A stretch of DNA of 64,000 nt from Ilex aquifolium (lineage: Eukaryota > Streptophyta > Magnoliopsida > Aquifoliales > Aquifoliaceae): positions 3,410,001-3,474,000 of the forward strand of contig OX637410.1 of NCBI GenBank assembly GCA_951799425.1, read 5' to 3'. Of this stretch, positions 55,891 through 64,000 are shown piece after piece; within the stretch, counting starts at the first letter, position 1, and each line of letters begins with the position of its first letter. A model generated the notes under the pieces. The model was not told where the DNA came from. It did no database searches and saw only the letters and a list, made by a program, of their open reading frames with translations. The translations under genes were made by a program, and so were the position numbers.

Positions 55891-56806
55891 GGTAAGTGAG
55901 AAAGAAAAAAATGTTGATGTGAATGTGCAAGCATGTCCCATTGTGGCCCATTTTTCAAATCATTTGAAGCCACCCATGAAGGTGGCTAATTATTCTGAGA
56001 TTATTGAGATGTTCAAGCATTTTAATATCAACATCCCGCTCCTCGATGCCATAAATCAAATCCTTTGATGTGCCAAGATTTTGAAGGATTTGTGCATCGT
56101 GAAAAGAAAGTTGAATGTGCACAAGAGGGCATTCCTCACCAAGTAAGTGAGCTCTATCTTGAGGACAAACACACCACCAAAGTTCAAAGACCCCGGATGC
56201 CCTACAATTGCCATCACAATAGGGAATTGTCGGGTGGAACAAGCACTACTTGATTTTGGGGCAAGTGTCAACCTCTTACCCTTTTCGGTGTACCAACAAC
56301 TCCAACTTGAAGAGTTGAAGCCAACTCCAATCACTCTTCAATTGGCGGATCGTAGCGTTAGAACACCAAGGGGAGTAGTTGAGGATGTCTTAGTCCAAGT
56401 TGATAATTTCTATTTCCCTGTTCATTTTGTTGTGCTTAATACTCAGTCGGCTGTTAATACTAGTTCAAAAATTCCCGTCATACTAGGTAGACATTTTCTT
56501 GCTACATCTAATGCTGTGATTAATTGCAGGAACGGTCTAATGAAGCTTTCATTCGGGAATATGACAATGGACCTTAATGTATTCAATTTGTGTAAACAAC
56601 CATGGGACAATGAGGAAATGCATGAAGTCAATAGGATTGACACATTGGTGGAGGATCACTTGGAGCTCTTGAGCACATTGGAGTTTAGGGAGGAAGAGGT
56701 TGATGATCAAGGGAAGCCGGAAAGTTTAAAAGGGGTGGAAAAATGGACCCCTACATTTGAGAAGCTTCAACATCAAGACAAGAAGATCTTTCCATTGAAT
56801 GTGTAA
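55891..56806 (+). pseudogene. pol: Unit 3 protease region
   Basis: After frameshifts near 55890 and a stop at 56066, the frame 56147-56806 encodes KFKDPGCPTIAITIGNCRVEQ, active-site DFGASVNLLPFSVYQQL (Leu of DLGAS changed to Phe), TPRGVVEDVLVQVDNFYFPVHF, PVILGRHFLATSNAVI and KLSFGNMTMDLNVF. It ends at TAA 56804-56806. Confidence 0.85.
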
Positions 56807-57920
56807 AATCCCATCTTGGAGTTAAAGCCTTTACCATCCAACCTCAAATATTCATTCTTGGGGGACCTTGAGACCTTCCCGGTGGTAATAAGCTCAACTT
56901 TGGAGGCAAGCCAAGAGGAAGAATTGTTATGTGTACTGAGGAGGAACAAAGGAGCCATCGGGTGGACCATAGCCGCCATTAAGAGGATTAGTCCCCTTAT
57001 TTTCACTCATAGGATTTACTTGGAGGAAGATGCAAAACCATCCCGACAACCACAACGGAGACTTAACCCCATTATGAAAGACGTGGTGAGGGATGAGGTA
57101 CTTAAGCTACTTGACGTGGGCATCATATTTCTGATTGCCGATAATAAGTGGGTTAGTCCCATGCAAGTAGTACCCAAGAAATTGGGAGTTGCAGTTGTGG
57201 CAAATGAGGAGAACGAGTTAATTCCAACGAGGGTGGTCACCGGATGGAGAGTGTGTATTGATTACCGAAAGCTCAACTCTTGCACGAGAAAAGACCACTT
57301 CCTGTTGCCATTCCTGGACCAAGTGTTGGAAAGAGTAGCCGGACACTTGTTCTATTACTTCTTGGATGGATACTCCGGCTATAATCAAATTGAGATCGTA
57401 TTGGAGGATCAAGAGAAGACCACCTTCACTTGCCCCCTTCAGTACCTTTGCCTACCGACGCATGCATTTTGGGTTGTGTAATGCCCCAGGGAATTTTCAA
57501 AGATGTGTGATGGGAATCTTCAGTGATATAGTGGAGAAGATTGTGGAAGTTTTTATAGATGACTTCTCAGTGTTCGGAGATTCCTCTAGTGGTTGTTTGG
57601 AAAACTTAGAGAGAGTACTTGAGAGATGCGAGGAGAAGAACTTGGTCGCCAACTAGGAGAAGTGCCACTTTATGGTGACACAAGGGATAGTGCTCGGGAA
57701 AATCATTTCGGCAAAGGGGATCGAAGTGATCAAAGATATCAGGTCGTTTCTAGGCCATGCTGATTTTTATCGTCGATTTATAAAGAACTTTAGCCCATTG
57801 GCTTGACCCTTGACCAATTTTCTTTTCAAGGATGTCCCATTTGTGTGGTCGGATAATTTTGAAACATCATTTTAAAAACTCAAAAGTATGCTCACTTCAC
57901 CTCCGATTATGCGACCACCC
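56807..57920 (+). pseudogene. pol: Unit 3 reverse transcriptase with 48-bp in-frame deletion
   Basis: Frame 56816-57481 gives LKPLPSNLKYSFLGDLETFPVVIS, GWRVCIDYRKLNS, FLDQVLERVAGHLFYYFLDGYSGYNQIEI. A frameshift near 57437 leads to FGLCNAPGNFQRCV, catalytic VFIDDFSVFGDSS (Met of FMDD changed to Ile) and TAG at 57654-57656 in LNWEKCHF. Then GIVLGKIISAKGIEV joins directly to IKDIRSFLGH: about 16 residues present in units 1 and 2 (the KVDAIFNLPTPK segment) are missing. The downstream PPKWDL keeps the Trp that is a stop in units 1 and 2. Confidence 0.87.
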
Positions 57921-58330
57921 AAGTGGGACTTACCTTTTAAGCTTATGTGCGACGCGAGTGATTACGCGATCAACACTGTGCTCTTTCAAAGGGAAGACAA
58001 GAGACCTTATGTAATATACTATTCTTGTAAAACTCTTAATGAAGTACAAATGAATTATACTACCACTAAAAAAGAGTTGCTAGCTGTAGTATTTGCATTG
58101 GATAAATTTTTGTCTTACATAATTGGTTCATCTATTGTAGTCTACACTGATCACTCTGCTTTGAAGTATCTTTTGTCTAATTAGGACGCAAAACCGAGAC
58201 TCATTAGGTGGATCCTCTTACTCCAAGAGTTCAACTTGACAAACAAAGACAAAAAGGGAGTGGAGAACGTGGTGGCGGACCATTTATCCCGACTTGTGGT
58301 TCAAGATGCTGATGAGCATATTCCTATCCC
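57921..58330 (+). pseudogene. pol: Unit 3 RNase H
   Basis: It encodes [15 protein letters not shown] (Asp), [55 protein letters not shown] at 58182-58184 (shared with unit 1), [12 protein letters not shown] and [11 protein letters not shown]. The Glu region reads TTKKELL for TTEKELL. Confidence 0.85.
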
Positions 58331-59675
58331 TGACTTTTTTCCTGATGAGAATTTACTTTCTATTCATTATGTTTGTCCTTGGTATGTTGACATATGCAAT
58401 TATCTTGCTATAGGACAAATACCACCGCATTGGAGCACGGAGGATAGACAGAGGTTTATGGCGGATGTGAAGTACTTCTACTTCGACAACCTGTACTTGT
58501 TCAAGTATTGCCCAAATCAAGTGATGAGGAGATGCGTACCAGAAAATGAACAAAAGGGAAGTCCTTGCATTTTGCCATTCAGAGGCGTGCGGTGGCCATT
58601 TCTCTTCAAAAAATACCTTTTACAATCAGGTTTTTATTTGCCCTCATTAATCAAAGACTGTGTTTCTTTCTATAAAGAATGTGATAATTGCCAACGTTTG
58701 GGTAGTGTGACCCGAAGGAACATGATACGCCTCTCACCTGTGCTTGTTGTAGAGATATTTGACTGTCGGGGCATCGAGTTCATGGGTTCCTTCCTCGTGT
58801 CTTTTGGCTACTTATACATATTGCTAGTAGTGGACTATGTGTCAAAGTGGGTAGAGGCTATCCCAACCAAGACCAATGACCATCGGGTCGTTGTCAAGTT
58901 CTTGGAAGAAAACATCTTTTCGAGGTTTGGGATGCCTCGTGCAATGATAAACAATGGTGGTTCTCATTTCTGTAATAGGTCATTTGCATCTTTGATGCAT
59001 AAGTATGGCATCACACACAAAATGTCCACCTCTTATCACCCACAAACCAAAAGCCAAGCTGAGTTGGCTAATAGGGAGATAAAAAATATCCTAGAGAAAA
59101 CGGTGAACCCGAATAGGAAGGATTGAGCATTTAGACTGACCGATGCCCTATGGGCATACCGCACTACCTACAAAACCATTCTAGGTATGTCTCCCTATAG
59201 GCTAGTCTATGGCAAGACTTGCCATTTGCCGGTTGAAATGGAGCACAAGGCTTATTGGGCCATCAAGACCTTGAACTTCAACTTGAGAATGGCCGGAGAA
59301 AATAGGAAATTGGAGATGAATGAGTTGGAGGAGATCCATAGAGATGCGTATGAGAGCTCCGAAATTTCAAAAAAGAGGGTTAAGATTTTTCACGACAAAT
59401 CCATTGTAAGGAAGATATTTGAGCCTGGACAGAAAGTGCTCTTGTACAACTCTCGACTCTCCGTCTTTCAAGGAAAATTCCGATCCCGTTGGGATGACCC
59501 CTATCTTGTCAAGGTGGCCCACCCCAATGGTGTCGTGAAAGTCACAAACTCTGAGGATGGTAAAACATTCAAGGTCAATGGCCAAAGACTTAAGCCATTC
59601 TTCGAGGGTTTTGAAGGTCAAGGGGTGGAGGACGAATTGGTGGATCCGGTCTACCCGGACTTGTTGGAGGATTAA
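58331..59675 (+). pseudogene. pol: Unit 3 integrase, broken, catalytic Asp-to-Asn change
   Basis: The frame reads CVPENEQK, then a short frameshifted stretch (58555-58620) that destroys the HHCC zinc region, [23 protein letters not shown] (first Asp changed to Glu), [15 protein letters not shown] (second Asp changed to Asn, codon AAT at 58952-58954), [17 protein letters not shown] (Glu kept), a TGA at 59124-59126, [40 protein letters not shown] and [13 protein letters not shown], to TAA at 59673-59675. The last 162 codons (59187-59675) are open. The triad is damaged twice. Confidence 0.87.
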
Positions 59676-61774
59676 CTGTTCTTATGGTCTTTAGTATACA
59701 GTTATTTTTACTTACTTTAACTGTTTATGCTTACTTATTTTATCTTTGCGTATAGTGTTGTCTTTCTTAGCTGCAGATATTGGTCTTTTTTGTCAAAGCT
59801 CAAGTGCGAGGTATTCTCTAACCCTACTCATCTTTTTATAGTCATTCATCGCATATCATATCTTTTTTGTTGCATTGAGTACAATGCATGAATCAAGTTG
59901 AGGGGTGAGGTGCACCATTTGCATGATACACCAATTTTTGTGGAAATATTTTGTTGATAATACCAATTTTTGTGGTGAAATTCACCTTTCACATATCCTA
60001 CAGATTTTTGTTTACAATAGTTGCAAATTATGCAGAAAATTTGAAACTTTTTGTGAAAAATATCTGAATGTTGATCTGTATTTCCCTATTTAGAGTGTTA
60101 TGGGTTTGTTGATATGTTGATCTTTGCGTTGAACCTTGAACACATGAGCACATTATAGAAGTTCATCCAATGCTTGAGTAGCACATATGTGTTTGCTTTT
60201 GAACTCAACCTTAAGTGCACCTTGAATGTGTAATTTTGACAATTTATGGATTGAGTTCACATTTTAGTTCTTGACATGAATAGTGGAGATGAGTAAGAAC
60301 CCATGAGAGCTTTAGTGCTAACCCTTGTTGGACGAAACTTACATTTACTCAAGGAACAATTTTTCAAATTCTAAATTTGTTCAATAATCTCAGTATGCTT
60401 CTTTTGGTTAGATGCATTTGGGTAGTTGATTGACTTTGTCTTGAAATGCAATATGCTCTCCCATGCCTATCTAGAAATGATATTAGGCCATCCTTGATTT
60501 TCTTTGAGCTTTAGCCTTTTTCTTGTGAAAATTTTATCCCTAGTGCCGTGATTGAGCCTTAATTGTAAATTCGTTTCCATGCCACACATTTGACCAAGCC
60601 AATGCAAAATGATAAAAATCTACCTCACCTTGGTTGTTCCTAGAGCTGAATATGAGTAATCATAAAAGAGAAAGAATTATGGTGCGAAAACTTAACCAAA
60701 TGGATTAATGAAGTTGAATTCATAGAGTTGAACGGAAAAGAATGAAAAATCCAAGAAAATGAGAAAAAGGGGGTGAAAAGAAGAAAAGAATGACAAAAGA
60801 GAAGGAAAATGTTAGGGAAAAGAAAGAAAAGAAACAAAGAGTGTGGTGACGGTGTTAGACTGAAAATCCCATGAAAAGGGAGATATTTTTGAAATAAAAG
60901 TCATTCACTCGGAACAACCCTCTTTGCTATCCTCTATCCTTCATTTCGCTTACCTCAATATCACCCCAAGGCCTCATTACAACCCGTGAAAATCCTAAAT
61001 GATCTAGAGAATCATGGGGGATGCATACCTTTAAAGAAAAAGAGAAGTTGATTTTGCTATCTAATGCCCTAGCATTCCTTTCATGAGATTATGCCAATGT
61101 TGTTTCATTTTCATGCATGTCCTTCAATTTTGGATTATATGTGAGCGTACTTAATTTTGTGAACAAGATTCTATCTCACATATACACATGAAGAGCATGC
61201 CAGGATAACCATAGTGTGATTCATTCTTGAGAGACACCCTTTGTGAGTTTTGTATCGAAGCTTAATTTGGATAGCGAAAGTGAATGTGAGTTCCGTAATG
61301 ATTAAATTACATGTCCATTTCACACACACACGAGTTTGAAAATGAATGTGTAGGTGCATACTCTAGACTAGCATTTAAAGTCATGGTGTTGCTCATATGT
61401 GCTTGGTTCGGGTATTTGAACGATGTGTTATGCAGCCCTATGCTTACGGGATGGGAGAATAATGCTCAAACTTTTGATATTTGTAGGAATTAGGAATGCC
61501 CTTTTCGGTTGAATATGTATTTTACATTGTGGGTATTCATTTTTGTAGTTAAATGTAGAAATCCATGCCTTGTGTGTTGAAAGCATCGAAATTTTAAATC
61601 ATATTGCAATTTCGGTAATGACTTGGGGCATGATCGTTCAATTGTGGTTCACAAGTGTAGCTCATGTTTTTGGAAGAGTAGATGTCATGAATATGGAGTT
61701 AGAATGTGTAGGGATTGAAATAAAGTGGAGTGGAAGTGAAATTGGGAAGCACAAGGGTTTTGTGTAAAAAGGTA
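59676..61774 (+). other. Post-pol noncoding stretch of unit 3, with hairpin
   Basis: The first 1250 bp matches units 1 and 2, with hairpin TGCATTGAGTACAATGCA (59871-59888) and AAGTTGAGGGGTGAGG (59895-59910). After about 60930 it enters sequence absent from the other two units. I see no credible ORF. Confidence 0.75.
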
Positions 61775-61875
61775 AAACCTACCTGTAGTTTTGGTTCAAA
61801 ACCTTCCGGTAGGTTTCATTCTAGTGCACAAAACCTACCGATAGGTTTTCATCGACCTACCAGTAGGTTTTGCCA
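61775..61875 (+). promoter_or_regulatory. Dyad array, word CTACCGGTAG, upstream of the unit 3 third ORF
   Basis: AAACCTACCTGTAG, AAACCTTCCGGTAGGTTT, AAACCTACCGATAGGTTT and ACCTACCAGTAGGTTT are all within one or two bases of the 18-bp palindrome found in the LTR of this unit. The third word is a hybrid of the two LTR words. The ORF starts about 385 bp downstream. I see no clear TATA box. Confidence 0.8.
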
Positions 61876-62259
61876 GAATGCCAAAAATAAGGGTTTTAAC
61901 TCAGATTTTTCGGGGGACTGTTCACTGTCTTCCATACTTACGAACTCCCAAGCTCTCTCCTCTCCCTCTAGCCTCTCCCAAACTTCAAGACACCTAACCC
62001 AAAGCATAAAATACTCCATTTCTCTTGCCTAGGGTTTGATTTTGAGAAGATTTTTCTGAATTAAGTGGACATTTGCACTAATCCTAGGTTTCCAAGTTCT
62101 TCCTCCATTTTCCAAATTACTTTTAGGGTTTCTCCAATATTCGAGAGTTCTCTTGACATGGCTCGCATAGGAATGACTTCCCTTGATACCTTTGAGCCCG
62201 TTGAATGGATTTTGATGTGGGCTTTGACCGTTTTTGGTATAGGGGCACTGTTGATCACC

Positions 62260-63507
62260 ATGGCTCGCACTAAGCGCATAGGACTGGGTTCCCCACAACC
62301 CGCGGGTGCTACTGCCCGCAAAATAAGTGGGGAGGGGTCGAGCAGTGAGAGGGGGAGAGAAGGAAGAAGGCTCGTAATGATGCTCGCTACCAAAGCATCG
62401 AAGAGAAGAATGTGACATGTGAGCGATATGTGGATAGGATCTCCCTTGGCCCGAACAACGAAGTAGTGAGGATCATTGAGGGCCATGGGATAAGGATATG
62501 GTTCGAGCCAGTGAGCGGGTTCAACTTGGCTTTGTGTAGAGAGTTTTACCAAAAATTAAAGGTGGTGGACGAGGATGCGTGTATTTTGAGAACGAATGTG
62601 AGGGCGAAAACCTTCGATGTGACCCCAGACTTGATTGCTACACTGATGAAGTATGAGAGGCCTCCCCCCAGTGTCCCAGTGTATCCACACAACATCCCTG
62701 GGGTCAAGACCATCCCGGAGTATGCGAGGTTGATGTATGAGGACCCGACCCAATTCAAAGGGACAATCTAAGTCGGGGGCCTTAAGCACTCCTATGAGAT
62801 GATGAACAAAGTGTTACATTATAACTTGCTCCCGAGGGGAGCCGAGAAGAGCCTTAACATGGAAAAGCTCGCCCTCTTACAGGCTGTTATGACCAGGAAG
62901 GCTATGGATGTAGCCTTGTTGATATGGGAGTTTATGAAAGAGTTCGCTCAGGCTAGGAAGCCGAAAGTGAATCTCCCATTTGGTAATCTTGTCACCCGGA
63001 TGTGCGACCACTGCAAAGTCAAGGGATATGTCTCTGACGTGATGACTCCCCCGGAGACCGGAGCCATTGGGAAGGCGAGCAATAGTAAGAGGACGGCGAT
63101 GAGCCGGGGTGAGAGAGCCAGAACCCCAAGCCCTGAGTCATTAGCTGCAGGACCATCTACTACGGGGTTGTCTTCTTCTAGTCCATCTACTTCCACCCCT
63201 ATGTGCACAATGTCTCAGCGCCTGGACGTTTTGGAGGAGACGATTCAAGGGATATCGATGATGATGATCAGGTTCTTCCAGCATACATTCCCAGGGGAGC
63301 CAATTCCCGGTGGACCTCCACCTCCGGCCACTGTACCTTCCACCTCCGCCCCCTCAGCTTCCACTGTTGTTGAGGTGGGGGATTCTGATGACGATGAGGA
63401 GGGGGGAGTGAGTATGAGAGTGGGGATGACAATGGTGGAGATGATGATGTCGGAGATGACGATGATAGTGATGATGATGATGAGGGGGACGAGGGTGATG
63501 AGTAGGA
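62260..63507 (+). pseudogene. Third (envelope-position) ORF of unit 3; plant transposon protein-like
   Basis: The start is taken at ATG 62260 (MARTKRIGLGSPQ, basic); an upstream ATG at 62158 begins with the same ATGGCTCGCA. After a frameshift near 62360 the frame gives ARNDARYQSIEEKNVTCERYVDRISLG, CREFYQKLKVVDEDACILRTNVR, FDVTPDLIATLMKYERPP and IPEYARLMYEDP. TAA at 62769-62771 interrupts it before VGGLKHSYEMMNKVLHYNLLPRG and LPFGNLVTRMCDHCKV. A Ser/Thr/Pro-rich stretch follows, then (after a frameshift near 63410) an Asp/Glu-rich tail ending at TAG about 63507. It is a diverged relative of 19768-22594, with the same position after pol. No transmembrane or signal segment is evident. A basic head and acidic tail would fit a nuclear protein (inference). 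Confidence 0.75.
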
Positions 63508-64000
63508 TGTATGGGTTGTGTTGTTTCTTTTGGTTTCAGATTGTACACAGTAGGGTTAGTTTTGTCGGCCCAGTAGAAGTGTCTTTAGGATTTTGGGCCA
63601 TTTTTTTTAACTCTAATCTCTTGTACTTAAATTTTGTAAGCAATTAATGAAAAATGCCACAGTAGTTTGTTCTATCTTGCCCAAGTTCATTTCTTTAATT
63701 GCATTATGATTTTTTGCATTTTGAATGATTGGTGATATACTTGTTTAAATGGATTGTTGTAGTTTCATACTTTGTGGTTTGAAAATAAAAGTCTGCTAAG
63801 GACTAGCAAAACTCAAGTTAGGGATGATTAACCCTAATTAGTATGCGAATTAAAATAGTTAAATAAATTAACTTTGTAAGTTAAAACAATTAAAAGCTGT
63901 AAATTAGGGTTTGTGCGTAAACTAGGGTTTATGTGTGTACTGTTTAAAATTTTAGGATTTTTTGTGCGGAACTGCCGAAAATCAGGAGGAGATTGGAGCA
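63508..64000 (+). other. 3-prime noncoding stretch of unit 3, to window edge
   Basis: AT-rich, no ORF. The 3-prime LTR and its purine tract are not reached within the window. Confidence 0.5.

Noticed and set aside
62158-62415. ORF with a hydrophobic stretch (WILMWALTVFGIGALLITM) as a signal or membrane segment of an envelope protein
   Set aside because: It is upstream of the preferred start at 62260, the frame is lost near 62360 and the homologous ORF at 21876-22594 has no such segment.
63354-63548. His/Pro-rich ORF on the minus strand
   Set aside because: It is the shadow of the GATGAT-rich acidic tail of the third ORF.

Overview
This is a plant nuclear window made entirely of nested LTR retrotransposons. 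I see no host gene, rRNA gene, tRNA gene or CRISPR array. Every coding stretch I can read is Ty3/gypsy (Metaviridae) gag, pol or a 3-prime accessory ORF. The species cannot be read from the sequence; the element content suggests an angiosperm with a large, repeat-rich genome.

Layout. (1) 1-2489: the 5-prime end of a minus-strand Athila-type element, with an open gag, a perfect tRNA-Asp primer site and a 5-prime LTR. It is inserted in an antisense LTR of family A (2490-3063), which sits in a sense LTR of family B (3064-4530). (2) 4531-16028: a decayed minus-strand chromovirus-like element with an initiator-Met primer site. Its pol is split by two solo family-A LTRs, 7206-11762 and 11835-14016. 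The first of these holds a solo family-B LTR (8471-10850). Its own 5-prime LTR (family B) starts at 16029. (3) 16363-35913: a complete minus-strand Athila element with two LTRs and a 5-bp target duplication GTACC, inserted in that family-B LTR. It carries gag, pol and a third ORF. Its integrase end is split by a solo family-A LTR (24514-28637), which holds another in opposite orientation (25856-27981). Its third ORF is split by a family-D LTR (20272-21875). (4) 36610-64000: a plus-strand array of three related Athila gag-pol units with family-D LTRs. The LTR between units 1 and 2 is reduced to 73 bp. Unit 3 continues into a third ORF and off the right edge.

Main observation. Every LTR family here carries, usually 15-150 bp upstream of a TATA box, a small array of perfect dyad-symmetric words separated by short spacers. 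The word differs between families and between copies of one family (TACCGGTA, CTACCGGTAG, CTTCCGGAAG, GTCCGGAC, CGTTCGAACG, AAATATC-N6-GATATTT), yet symmetry is kept by matched changes on both halves. In two Athila lineages the word of the LTR array recurs in a second array upstream of the third ORF; in one lineage that array is followed by TATAAATA. Both Athila insertions whose LTR edge can be placed lie inside such an array of an older LTR. I read this as an element-specific cis-recognition system. The binding factor is unknown. By analogy with VANDAL/VANC anti-silencing, where an element protein recognises short motifs clustered in its own noncoding DNA, the third ORF is a candidate partner, but that is inference.

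Almost all coding regions are broken by stops and frameshifts, mostly C-to-T type changes as expected for methylated silent DNA. The left-edge Athila gag is the exception. Boundaries with matching target duplications are firm. Family-D LTR ends, domain borders and the right end of the chromovirus LTR are approximate.
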